DNA of 64,000 nucleotides from Liolophura sinensis (taxonomy: Eukaryota; Mollusca; Polyplacophora; Chitonida; Chitonidae): the NCBI RefSeq assembly GCF_032854445.1, contig NC_088305.1, positions 25,938,628 to 26,002,627 of the forward strand, given 5' to 3'. This document shows positions 36,885 to 47,523 of the stretch, piece by piece; position 1 is the stretch's first letter, and each line of letters starts with the position of its first letter. The notes beneath the pieces are model-generated. The model was not told the DNA's origin. It saw only the letters and a program-made list of their open reading frames with translations, and searched no databases. The position numbers and the translations under genes are program-made.

Positions 36885-37629
36885 CCACAGCCAAGTTACG
36901 GCAAGAATTCCAGCGGAAACCAAGTCGCAGAGAATGTTTTTAAATCGCAAACAACGACACCAGGAGCTGCTAATATGGGCATTCGGTAAGAGACAGTCTT
37001 TCGTTGAAACTACTGTCTCGAGATCTAGTATCAAACAAGGCTTGAAATCACTTGGGAAATGTTTAAGCAGTTGGCTACGATTTCATCAGCCACAGCCTTC
37101 AAGCAACGCTACAACAAGTAACTTTGGAAGCAGAGGGAGTATATTATTGACACAAGAAGGGAAATACTCGACAACATCAATACAGGAAATGTAGAACGGT
37201 TTGGATTCTGTGATTTCACCATTCAAGATGGCCCGACTGAGTGAACCGGAGCCGTGGTACGAAACTTCTCACGTCAACTGTTTGGAATTTTAACTTGTAT
37301 GTTTGGAGTATGTTGCCAGAAGTGGGCCATCAGTTTGGTGCAAGCCTTTGAATCGAGTTCATTCCAAATGGACAACGTAACAGGAATTGTCATGTTTGGC
37401 AAATGAACAGAATACTTCTAGAGGACGGCTTATTGTTACTAACAAAAACACTGACCATCTGTGTTTCCGCGAAAAATATAGTCAAAACCTTGTGAATCGG
37501 ATTTCAAAGCATTGCAGCACAACTAGTTCAGTCAGAAATAATATTGACATTCAAGGTCATAATAAGTGTCTGGATTGTCTTTCAAAAAGAGAAATATATG
37601 TTTCCCGGATAGATGTTTGATGCTTCAAG

Positions 37630-37693
37630 ATGGAGAGAAGACTTCTGTTGGTATTTTATGTGATTTGTGTATTCACTGGCAATATGGCTTCAG
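37630..37693 (+). CDS. Copy D exon 1: signal peptide
   Basis: 64 nt and identical in encoded protein to copy B exon 1. The donor is GTGAGT. Confidence 0.75.
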
Positions 37694-38399
37694 GTGAGTC
37701 TCTGATATTACATCATCAACACATTGTGTGTTTACCACTGACAACATGAATTTTCGTTACATTCACATTTATTAATGCGAATGAATTAATGTCTCATATG
37801 AATGAAACAAATAAGTGTATAAATGTTGAATGTTAAAAATGTGATGACCGCGCAATAATTCTAGATCTGTGACATTTAATAAATTACAACTGACAACAAT
37901 GCATTTCTTAAACCTAAATTTGCTTAAGTCATGGAGCTAAGGAATGTGTGGTTTGCTGAAGTTTTAACATTTACATGAACAGTTCTGGAACAAAACCCTA
38001 ATTGAGGTAATCTGATCAGAGACTGTTTTTCAACGGTTTCGTGTGACAATTTGCCAAGGCTGATACTGTCGTCGTTGCTCTGGTTTTACTCTTTATACTT
38101 TAAGCCTTTCATTACATTGACTTCCGAAAAGCAGATGTTTCAGGTTTTGTCCAACGACAAAAAATCCGGGATTTGACATTAATGTCTTGCATCTAAGGCA
38201 TCGTTTTCTGCGGTCATTCTTGCGGAGGTTGGGTACAATCTCTAAGCCATGTAAGTGTTCAAAGATCACACGTGTAGCGAAAAGGATGAAATAATGTACT
38301 CAAGACTTCAGCATGGAGCGTGTACCTAAACGCAATTGGTGAAATACTATTTTTTATTATATATACTATTATGCTATTTTTTATCGTTATTACCCAAGA

Positions 38400-38665
38400 C
38401 CACCCGCAAACCTTCTTGCGTACGAACAGAGAGGAAGCCAGCATGAACTGGACTTGAACTCACAGCGACCGCACTGGTGAACGGATCATGCTGCGCTGGC
38501 ACTCTCACCACCACACCACGAAGGCCACATTCATTCTACCTATTCATGTGTTTCACGCCGTTCTCAAGAATATTTCACTTATACGACGGCGGCCAGCATT
38601 ATGGTTGGAGGAAATCGGACAGAGCCCCGGGGAAAACCCACGACCATCCGCAAGTTGCTTGCATC
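38400..38665 (-). mobile_element. SINE family 1 pieces in copy D intron 1
   Basis: A head fragment (38400-38525) abuts a body fragment (AAGAATATTTCACTTATACG to CCATCCGCAAG). Copy B has only the head part, near 15425-15575. Confidence 0.45.
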
Positions 38666-39192
38666 TTGGAGTAAAGAATCTGTTTTATAGATAACAGGAG
38701 GGCTATTGCCCACTGCTTGACCTTTATCTTACATGCATACTTCCTGCATATACTATTCCACCCAGTTCCCTTGATGAAGCCTCACATGCTAGCACTTGCC
38801 GCAAAACCTCGTCGGGACACATTTGTCTAAGGAGTGGGGGGGGGGGGGGGGGGGGGGATTTGGTTTGCACTGGCGTTTTCCGCCTCAAATGGGGGATGCA
38901 CGTCACAACTTTACGTGGTATTAAGTTTGCTTACCTTATTTTCCTTAGCTTATTAAGCATGCATTAGATAGGTAAGATATATGCACTCATATATATTAGG
39001 TTCATGGCAAGTTAGGCTCATAGGCGAGGGGAGACAGGCATTAGTATATATAGCTCCGTGTTAAAGACATATACGGGCAGTACATATAGATACATAGTTA
39101 CATAGAGTATAAAAAGAAATTCACAGCTGGAATATTTCCCATGTAGAATAATTATCTAAAACAAATTTTTTCCCCTTATTTCATAAGATTAA

Positions 39193-39636
39193 TTAAAATC
39201 GATGGCAACGGGTTAAAAAATTTGCAACTGTCTGAAATACCTTATTGGTGTTGTTTCTGGGACATAAAATGCATTTTGTGTCTATCGTCTTAATTCCCAG
39301 GGCTCGCAATTCTCTGTAAAATAAATTTCGTGCGTAAGTATGGCGTTGACAATGTAACAATAAGTGGCCAGTGCTATCCTCCACCACACATTCCTCACAG
39401 AGGCCTGTATCATGGAGAGCGAAACGAAATAAATAGGAATTTGTTTGTATATGGCCGGATAATAACCTGAAAACAAGGATCTCATCGTGGCGACAACGTA
39501 AAGAAAAATTATCAGTAAGAGACACTGATGGATTATGCGTATAGAATATTCTACCCTTTTTTTGAGTTGTCCCAGTCTTGTTGCCAGATGTCAATGAACT
39601 TGGGAGTAAGGCATTCAGATAAAGATAACGGAACAT
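39193..39636 (-). pseudogene. LINE C-terminal Cys/His region
   Basis: Frame continuing after the RNase H with RHDEILVFRLLSGH and CEECVVEDSTGHLLLHC, a zinc-binding-type motif found at the ORF2 end of such LINEs. The domain identification is from motif pattern only. Confidence 0.6.
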
Positions 39637-40084
39637 GAAAAGAAATATGGGGAAATGAAAGTGCTTCTTTAGCTAAACTGTCGACCAACTCATTGCCAGG
39701 TACGCCGACATGAACCGGTACTCTTTCGAGTGATACTGAAACACCCATAAAATGGAGGCCAGTACATAGATGTAATAGCTGGTAAATAATTCTAGAAGAT
39801 GTTTTCCAGGTATAGTTGGTGATGGCCTGTAATGATGACAATGAGTCTGTAAAAATAACAGCTCGGGCCGATTTTAAATCTAACAGAAAGTTTAAAGCAC
39901 ACATAATGGCAGTCAGTTCAGCTGTAAAAACAGAAACTAGGTCAGATAATCTAACCGATTTATTTAATTTCAATTCTGGTGTGGTGAAGGATGCACCCAC
40001 TAATTTAGTATCGGGGCATTTGGAGGCATCTGTAAAATCTGAAGGTATTGTGACCAATTGCAATGTATGTGGTCGTCGGTACAC
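39551..40084 (-). pseudogene. LINE RNase H domain
   Basis: Contains FTAELTAIMCAL, IFTDSLSSLQAI and HVGVPGNELVDSLAKEAL, the ordered acidic motifs of a LINE RNase H. It loses frame at a seven-base T run (39557-39563). Confidence 0.75.
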
Positions 40085-40122
40085 AACAGAGACACTGCTG
40101 GGTTGTCACATTTGCTGATTTT

Positions 40123-40539
40123 TTAATGAAGTTCCATGGATGTGTACGGTATATGTAGCTTCCACGGGGGGAAGTTAGGTATAAAAGATGACTGAAGATT
40201 TAAATCATTACATTGTAGTAAGGAAGAAATTGATTTGGATCTTAGACTGAAGGGTACTGTATGGAAGTCCTGTAAATTATATAAGCAGTCATAAAATGAA
40301 GGCTGAAGGACAGCAGAGGCAGAGTTGTTAACAGGCGACTTAAGGATGAAAGAGAATCGGAGAGTGCGCTGACGCCGACGGACGTACAAGGGCCACTCCT
40401 TACAGAAAACCTGCATAACGTTTAGTGGCGTTGATCGTATACCCCCGGTACAAATCCGCAGCGCAGCGCACTGAATCGAATCTAACCGACCCTGAAGTGT
40501 CTTACAAGCAGAGTCATATGCTTCACAGCAGTAGTCCAA
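40123..40539 (-). pseudogene. LINE ORF2 region between RT and RNase H
   Basis: Frame with LDYCCEAYDSA, LRICTGGIRSTP and EWPLYVRRRQ, which matches the conserved thumb-like region after RT in Jockey-type LINEs. It ends at a stop before the RNase H frame. Confidence 0.6.
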
Positions 40540-40550
40540 CCGAGAACGAA

Positions 40551-41372
40551 TTAAGGACCGATATAGTAGAAGAAGACACTGTCTATCTGCCCCCCCCCCC
40601 CCCAGGATTTCCCAGATACATTTATCATAATATTTAACGCTTTTTGAGCTTTATTAATTATATGTTCTATATGCGCCTTCCAAGTTAAATGCCTGTCGAG
40701 TATAGCTTCAAGATACTTGAAAGATTTGGATATTTTAACGGGCAAATTGTTGAGTTTGACAAGTACTTCTTTGTCCGACTTCTTTGTAAAGATAACCCCT
40801 TCAGTCTTAGTAGACGAATATTTGAAACCCCATTTACTGCTCCATTCCATGATGGTATCTATTCCTCGCTGGATATATCTTCTACAAACATTGATGTTTC
40901 GAGCACGAATGCATAGAGCTTTATCATCGGCAAATAACGAACATTTAAGCCTAGGAGGAATAGCTTTCGGCAGATCATTAATGGCTATATTAAAAAGAGT
41001 GGGTGATAAAACACTCCCCTGTGGCACCCCATTGTCTACAGGGCGTAGCTGAGAAAAATGCCTACCGACACGAACTTGAATAAAACGATCAGTTAAAACA
41101 TCTTTTATCCATCCTAGCATTTTCCCACTTATACCAATATCCTTTAGTTTCATTAATACACCCGTCCTCCACACCATATCGTACGCTTTTTCGATGTCGA
41201 AAAAAACAGCAAATAGGTACTCTTTAGTCGAAAAACATTTTCGTATTTCAGTTTCCAGTGTCACCAGATGATCCGTAGTGCATCTGTTAGACCGAAATCC
41301 ACTCCGTACAGAGGACAGAACATTATTTTTTGTTAGGAAATACGTTAACCGGGAATTGATCATTCTTTCCAT
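40551..41372 (-). pseudogene. LINE reverse transcriptase
   Basis: 273 codons with RSGFRSNRCTTDHL, FFDIEKAYD (motif A), NGVPQGSVLSPTLF (motif B) and SLFADDKAL (catalytic FADD). The core motifs are intact; the frame is lost at a G run (plus-strand C run 40591-40606) within the SWGADR segment usual for this group. Confidence 0.8.
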
Positions 41373-41442
41373 GGTTTTGCAGATACACGACGTTAGAGCT
41401 ATGGGCCGATAGGATGATGGTAGGGACTGATCTTTTCCAGGC

Positions 41443-42003
41443 TTAGCGACCGGAATGACTACAGCTCTCTTCCAGGGTGGATGGTAACCTCATGTTTGAC
41501 CATATAGTATTGTACAATAAAAGTAACGTGTTAAGACAGCGCCCAGGCAAGTTCCTAAGCATTGAATACGTGATGGCATCTTCTCCAGGGGAAGAATCCA
41601 CATGCGGAGATAAAGCTTGTCTCAGTTCTGTAGTACTAAAGTCGTCGTTAATGGGCATATCATCAAAAGCTATATTACTAAAAGGGTTCATTTCTTCAAC
41701 TTCATTTTTATGTGGGATAAATTCTGGATTATAGTTGTCTGAACTGGACACAAAGGAGAACGCATCAACCAGTACATTAGCTTTGTCCTCATTGGACGCA
41801 TGTTCTACCCCGTCAGATATGATTGTGGGAATGTTACCTCTAGCTCTCTTACCTTTGATGGAATTAACTTTGTTCCATACAGATTTGGTGGTAGACTTGG
41901 CATTTAGACTAGAACAGAACTTTCGCCAGCATTCTTTCTGTGTTCGCTTGATGGTGCGCTGTGCGATAGCTTTGGCTTTTTTATATAATACGATGTCATC
42001 CAT
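41443..42003 (-). pseudogene. LINE ORF2 segment between endonuclease and RT
   Basis: Open frame of 186 codons with WRKFCSSLNAKSTTKSVWNK and SPGEDAITYSMLRNLP, the usual linker preceding RT in I/Jockey-type ORF2. A frameshift separates it from the RT frame. Confidence 0.65.
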
Positions 42004-42101
42004 TAATCTGGTACGTCGCGCTCGGTTCTTCCGGCGCTGGCGCTTTTTGATGGCTGCTGAGTACTCTTCCGTCTACCACGGCACCGGCATCTTGGGGTGG
42101 A

Positions 42102-42434
42102 CTACTCCGGATGACTTTGGAATAGAGTTATTGGCCGCAGTGGACATAGCTTCAAGTATGTTTTACTAAATATATCAATATCTTCACTAAATGTATCACT
42201 TGAAAATGATTTTATACATTCATGCCTGTATAGATCCCAGTCGGCTTTCTGTACTTTCCAACGTGGGGGTTGTCCCAAGCTGTTGACGTGTGGGGAAAAA
42301 TTGTATATAAAATAGACTGGGTAATGGTCACTCCCAAAAGGAGAGGTCTTATCCACAGGCCAAGTGTAATTTAGACTGATATCAGGTGTACACATTGTAA
42401 GGTCTAAGGCTGATGTATATACACACACCCGCAC
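42102..42434 (-). pseudogene. LINE endonuclease C-terminal fragment
   Basis: The frame contains SALDLTMCTPDI and FGSDHYPVYF, the end of an apurinic-like endonuclease domain where SDH is the catalytic signature. The N-terminal part is missing by 5' truncation. Confidence 0.7.
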
Positions 42435-42545
42435 ACAAAATGTTCAAGAGAGCCAAACCTTGACAACCGTCAACAATTTTACAAACTATCTAATGTATCT
42501 ATGCGTAAATGTATGCGAGCATATACAGAGATATGCAAGCACACC

Positions 42546-42549
<4 letters not shown>

Positions 42550-42580
<31 letters not shown>
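42550..42580. repeat. CA microsatellite in the LINE insert
   Basis: ACACAC run of about 30 bases near the right end of the copy D insert. Confidence 0.9.
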
Positions 42581-42583
<3 letters not shown>

Positions 42584-44269
42584 AAAGTACGGTCTATTTA
42601 TTCAACTGACCAAATGGCCAATCTTAGCCTGATTGGGCAGGGCCCGGGAAGGGGGCAGAACCGGCTAAACCAGTTCCACGTACCCACCTTGCCCCTTGTA
42701 AACAACTTTGTATCAGCTAGATAAATCTACAATATATCACTGTAATACAATAATCACAGAAAATAAACTTGGTAAGGTATAGAAGCAAACTCAATAACCA
42801 GCTATAACACCAAAAAGGAAAGGGCCATGTTTACCACGTCCAGACATGATGCTTGCTGTGCTAGTCGAGTCTCATCAATGACCAATCTATCAGAAAATCA
42901 TAACTCGAAATGTCAATATCTTTTGTCTAAGGAGTGCTATCTACTTGTTATTTTTATTTATTTATTCTAAGATAATGCTGTCATCATCATTTGAAATTAC
43001 CATACCAAACTGGCCACATATCTCAAGGTGTTATCCTCTAATAGCTAATCCGGCTGAACATATAGAACAATTTCATAACCAGCTTGCAGATTACGTCATG
43101 TTCGCCCAGAAAAGACAATAGCGATAATGGCTATTCGGAATACTTCTAGTTTGCGCTGGTATGAAATCGATTTCAGAAGCGGAGATAACAGAAAAGTCTG
43201 GGGTTATGTTAGTCACATAGTTAGACACATAGGACTCTATTGAAATGCATTAACCTGTTAGTGGGTAAAGAAAAGCGGTATATTCTATTCACAAAACAGA
43301 TTTATCGGAAATCAACCAGAGGTCAACAGTTTCTAATCAACGCCCACAATGAATAGACCTTTGTTCCGGCATAGGCTTATTATAAATAAATTTATACATA
43401 CTGTTGTGGTTTTGGATGATTGTGAAATCTTAACGAACTAATATATGCTGTTAAACTTCTGGTTAAATATTTTAGCATACATCTGTCATGATTTCACCGT
43501 CATATATATGAATTCACTAAGCCATAAATCTGTCCCACACATATCCAGAGAGGAGAAAGAGGATAGCTGGATGTGGGAGGGGGGGATATGGGGAGAAGGG
43601 TGTAAGTGTAAAAGGGCATGGTAACGCCACATAACTACAATCTTGATTATGTTTACCAATACACGTGGCATCTTGCGATCCATCTGTAGACTGTTACAGT
43701 ACACATTGTGTTTATGCATATTAAATGCGGGTAAATCGTGCTGCGTGTGCTTTCAGGGACAAGCACTGAAGTGTTGGCATAATCAGTCGTGCCCGTTTTC
43801 CCTGAGTATGGAGATTCCTGTGGAAGCCAAATCGGGCAATACTTCCGTTTACTTTTGTCGGAAGCGCGGTGCAGTAGGAACATTTAACCAATGCAACGGT
43901 GTATTTTTATCTGACTGGTATTACATGTATCATGTTGGTCGAAAACACACAACCATCCGCAGGTTATTGGAAGGCTTTCCCACGCACGACCAGGGAGGAA
44001 GCCAACATGAGCTTGGCTTGAACTCATAGCGGTCACATTAGTGAAAGACTCACTGTGCTGCGGTATCAGGCTAATCTCACTGCCACAAAGGCATCGGAAG
44101 TTGAACGAGATAAAACGGCCAAAAGTGTAGACCCTAAATACTCAGCAGGTTTTGCTTGAAGAATCAGATCGATGTAACTAATGCTCATGTCTTCAGCAAT
44201 CAGTCACCAAACATCCTGTGAGTTTGTGAATCATCATCGCCAGTCATGTAACTATTCCATTAATCATTA

Positions 44270-44346
44270 ACTCAATGAAACAATCAATGAAACAGTCAGT
44301 CAATGAAACAGTCAATCAAGGAAACAGTCAGACAATGAAACAGTCC
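44270..44346 (+). repeat. AATCAATGAAACAGTC minisatellite remnant, copy D intron 1
   Basis: Four to five units of the copy B array, confirming that D descends from the B lineage. Confidence 0.7.
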
Positions 44347-44600
44347 TCCTCTTCCAACTGCACAAGCCGCCCCGGGTTTGATCCCTGGTCTCTCGACTTC
44401 AACCCTAGCGCTCTATCACCATAAGGACAGAGAAGCGGTTGAAAAATAAGTACGTCATCTACCAATAAGAGTTGAATACAGAATATTTACCCCTTCACAC
44501 TTTGCCACCGCAAATATGTCCTACCAAGTTAATCCCCCTTGAAATCAACAAGTCAAGAAATTATTTGTTCAGGTTTTTAATATTTGTTTCCTGTCGCCAG

Positions 44601-44780
44601 GTTGCCTGCCTATCCCTGGTACCATGTACACGTACTACCGTTTGGACACAGACTCGTGTTACTATGTATGGCCCGGCCATGCCGTGTACACAAACGCGAA
44701 ATCCACGTGTAAGGAAAACGGCCTTCGCCTTGTACAGCTGGAAGAGGAGGATGAACAAGAATGGCTCAACGCACAAACCA
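44601..44780 (+). CDS. Copy D exon 2: N-terminal half of CTLD
   Basis: 180 nt and open. It encodes GCLPIPGTMYTYY, SCYYVWPG, AKSTC and EEEDEQEWL. The splice sites are intact, so exon 2 alone shows no decay. Confidence 0.75.
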
Positions 44781-45043
44781 GTAAGATTTCCTTTGTTGTA
44801 GAGATTAAATTGGCTATGCTTAACTCATAGTGTGTTTAATCTGTTTTGTTTACCTTGTTCTACACCTTACTGTGAGAATCAGATTGGCAATCTAAAACTA
44901 AAAAAAGTCTATTAACAAATAAATCAGTGTGGCTATCAGTAATAAAAAAATAACATAAATAAATCAATAAATCCAAAAATCCAAAAATCAATCAATAAAA
45001 CATCAAAAAGATCAATAAATAATTAAATATTACACTTCTACAG

Positions 45044-45216
45044 GTATTCAACACTGGCTGGGATTGTCAAAATCATCAGGTGTTTGAAGATGGGTGAACA
45101 GCGACACCCGATGACGGATACCGCTTCAGGAAAACTGGCATACAAACAACCTTCCGCAAAATGGGCATCAACTTCGCCTTCCTATTCTTATGCCGTCACC
45201 TATGAACGTGAAACGA
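45044..45216 (+). pseudogene. Copy D exon 3 relic
   Basis: 173 nt against 195 in copies A-C. It has a premature TGA, internal deletions, loss of the closing CTLD cysteine and loss of the GT donor. Confidence 0.8.
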
Positions 45217-45250
45217 ATAAGTCTTTCTGCAGTAGGATTGTGTAGCTTGA

Positions 45251-45300
45251 TGTTTCAAATGCTATGTGAACTAATTCAAAACAAGTTTACACACACACAC

Positions 45301-45379
<79 letters not shown>

Positions 45380-45452
45380 TAAATATATATATTTGTGTGT
45401 GTGTGCGTGTGTGTAAACTTGTTTTGAATTAGTTCACATACCATTTGAAACA
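45251..45452. repeat. Perfect-arm palindrome around AT array, copy D intron 3
   Basis: The left arm from TGTTTCAAATGCTATG to AAGTTTACACACAC (45251-45304) is repeated in inverted orientation at about 45392-45452 with one mismatch in the first 42 bases. An AT array lies in between. Only the left arm aligns with the other copies. Confidence 0.85.
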
Positions 45453-45464
45453 TATATATATATT

Positions 45465-45517
<53 letters not shown>
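45453..45517. repeat. AT microsatellite 2, copy D intron 3
   Basis: AT repeats with one TTATG interruption directly following the palindrome. Confidence 0.9.
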
Positions 45518-45521
<4 letters not shown>

Positions 45522-46678
45522 GATGCCATCTGTCATCCTTTAGCGTATGTTTATCGGAATCTAGAGAAAATGTCGGAATGATTTTTGAAGAATGTAAAAT
45601 GTTGTAGTTCTGAGGATGAAAATTACTACTTAATTATTAAAATAAACAAGTTCGAAAATTGCCAGCGGAATCCGAGCTTGAAAACAAGTGTCAATGTTGT
45701 GGAGATCAACTTCAGCCTATGTAGCCTCTTCAGCATCTTCAGGTTAAAACCTTGTGTTAAATGTAGGAGTTTCGAGTTCGAACTCTTTTGTCGCTGAAGG
45801 TAAAAAAGCCACTGCACCATGATACCTATCAAAATGGTAGGCAACTGTCTGTGGTTACACCTACTATAACAAAAACAAATGTTGTCGATGAACGATGAAA
45901 GAAATCCGAACCAAAACGTTTGTAAACGTAATAAATTCCCGAAGATAAGCCATGTATGCCCCCAAAACAAAGCTATACAGGCAAATGGTAAATCATTGTC
46001 AATGAAACTTGTCTAACACCTGTTAGAAATCATAGGATACAGTAGGGCTCCTTTTATCTTTACTGAGTTGAAACTCGGAACTCCTGTTGGCAGGCACAGG
46101 ATCTGTGCAGTCTCGTGCAGTCTCGATCGTGCAGTCTCGATCTCGGACGGAAGTGTTTGAAGGTAAATCACCTCAGACATCACTCGTTCGGCTGCTTATT
46201 TGATGGAGGGCAATCACTTGCCTTTCAGCACAAGGTACATGTTTTAAACTCGATGTACAGGTGAATGTATGTGCATTAAATGCAGGAAATTTGGTCAGTT
46301 ACTTAGTGGTGGCTGATGGTTTACTCTCGTTCTCGATATTTAAAACGTAATGCTTAGAACCCTTCCGGGTGGCTCTGGCGTCTTAGGTTCGGCTCATATA
46401 CATCTTACACACGTTGTGGAAAGCTTGGATTGAGAACAAGAAAATGTACCGTACATCATCAATAGGGCGATTAATAACTTTGTTGGTCGTCAGAACTGAA
46501 GGTTCCTGACAGTGTCACGTAGAAGGGTTCTACGTATGAAAACTAGCATGATAAAATATAAATGAAAATTTTTTTCCTGTGCAAATAGTAGTAACTTGTT
46601 TTTCTTTCATTCAGATTCACCAAGTAAGACATAATGAGTATTTTTGGTAACACAATATATTTTCTTCTGTATTGGTAG

Positions 46679-46747
46679 CAACAACAACAACATCAACAAC
46701 GACGATGGCAACATCGACGACATCCCTCTCTGCTTCACCAGACACTA
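46679..46747 (+). CDS. Copy D exon 4: Thr-rich linker
   Basis: 69 nt, same coding content as copy B. The donor is GTACGT instead of GTAAGT, a weaker site. Confidence 0.65.
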
Positions 46748-46756
46748 GTACGTAGG

Positions 46757-47050
46757 TCTTTGTATTTATTTACTTATTCATTTGATTGGTATTTTAAGCC
46801 GTACTCATGGATATTTCCCATTATTCGCCGGCGATCAACATTATAGTGGGAGGAAACCGGACAGAGCCCGGAGGACACCCACGACCATCCGCAGTTTGGT
46901 GCCAGAGCTTCCCATGCACGCCCGTAAAGGACGTCAGTGTGAACTAGACTTGAACTTACAGGGAGTGCATTTGTGGAATGCTCTGATCTGGGTCACTGCG
47001 ATGCCCTGGAACGCGAAATCACTAGGCTACAGGGGCGCCTCGGGTGTCTC
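46757..47050 (-). mobile_element. SINE family 1 in copy D intron 4
   Basis: Orthologous insertion to the copy A intron 4 element, same orientation. Confidence 0.6.
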
Positions 47051-47140
47051 GGTCTAGTAGCGTACTGGTCGATCTGGAGTCAGTATACTATGATCTCTTA
47101 TTAGTTTTATGTCTCAATACCTTTTTGTTTATTTTTGTAG

Positions 47141-47395
47141 GTGGATCATTATGTCCCGGTTTTCAAAAGTTTTATTTACACAGAGGAGTATCTCGATACC
47201 TTACGGGTCATTTCGCCTGTGAGGAGCCTATTGGACTGTGCAGTCAAATGTATAAATGACAATAGCTGTAGAGGAGTTCGTGTCGAGTTACATCGAGGAC
47301 TGTGCGCTCTATTGAGTCCGTCTGTGGTGTACAAAACATGTCCCACAGACTCTGAGTGCTATCGAGTTGTTGGTGTCTCGAAGAGCACGAAGTGA
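47141..47395 (+). pseudogene. Copy D exon 5 relic: PAN-like domain with 8-bp deletion
   Basis: The first 15 codons are in frame after the acceptor. An 8-base deletion then shifts the frame, and the rest of the PAN-like domain (DCAVKC, NDNSCRG, RGLCALL) is readable only in another frame, ending with TGA at 47393-47395. Confidence 0.8.
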
Positions 47396-47517
47396 TTTGA
47401 AAACCAAGCATTAATGTTTATCTTTAAAGAGATTTACGTGATATTTAAATTAAGTTATTGTTTAATTATCTTCCATCTTCTCATTTTGCATTATTGTATA
47501 TACACTGTATTCTGCGC

Positions 47518-47523
47518 AATAAA
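47518..47523 (+). promoter_or_regulatory. Poly(A) signal, copy D
   Basis: AATAAA aligned with copies A and C. It is retained although the gene is broken. Confidence 0.45.

Larger units (their letters stand above)
34966..37629 (+). other. 5' flank of copy D
   Basis: Close match to the copy B flank plus an expanded AT tract. No gene seen. Confidence 0.5.
38837..42921 (-). mobile_element. LINE-type retrotransposon inserted in copy D intron 1
   Basis: The insert interrupts sequence that is continuous in copy B (near 15880). It is flanked by the 15-base direct repeat TTTGTCTAAGGAGTG at 38822-38836 and 42922-42936, a clear target-site duplication. On the minus strand it carries an endonuclease C-terminus, reverse transcriptase, RNase H and a Cys/His C-terminal motif in several frames, typical of the I/Jockey-related LINE group (established family knowledge; exact clade not resolved). 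The element is 5' truncated: coding similarity starts inside the endonuclease near 42430, and 42440-42921 is of unknown origin with a CA repeat. The end at 38837 is a G run (C run on the element strand) rather than an A tail. Confidence 0.75.
37630..47395 (+). pseudogene. Copy D: decayed CTLD-linker-PAN gene with LINE in intron 1
   Basis: Exons by homology: 37630-37693, 44601-44780, 45044-45216 (broken), 46679-46747, 47141-47395 (broken). Exons 1 and 2 are open. Exon 3 has TGA at 45085-45087 in place of a Trp codon, about 20 bases missing, a further single-base loss, Cys142 changed to Tyr (TAT) and the donor GTAAGT changed to ATAAGT. Exon 5 lacks 8 bases of the CACAGATACACAGAAGAG stretch, shifting the frame. 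The predicted product stops after 95 residues. A LINE of about 4.1 kb sits in intron 1, and intron 3 has lost the CACCGGAGTGTAC satellite. Several independent lesions make an assembly error unlikely as the whole explanation. Confidence 0.85.
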
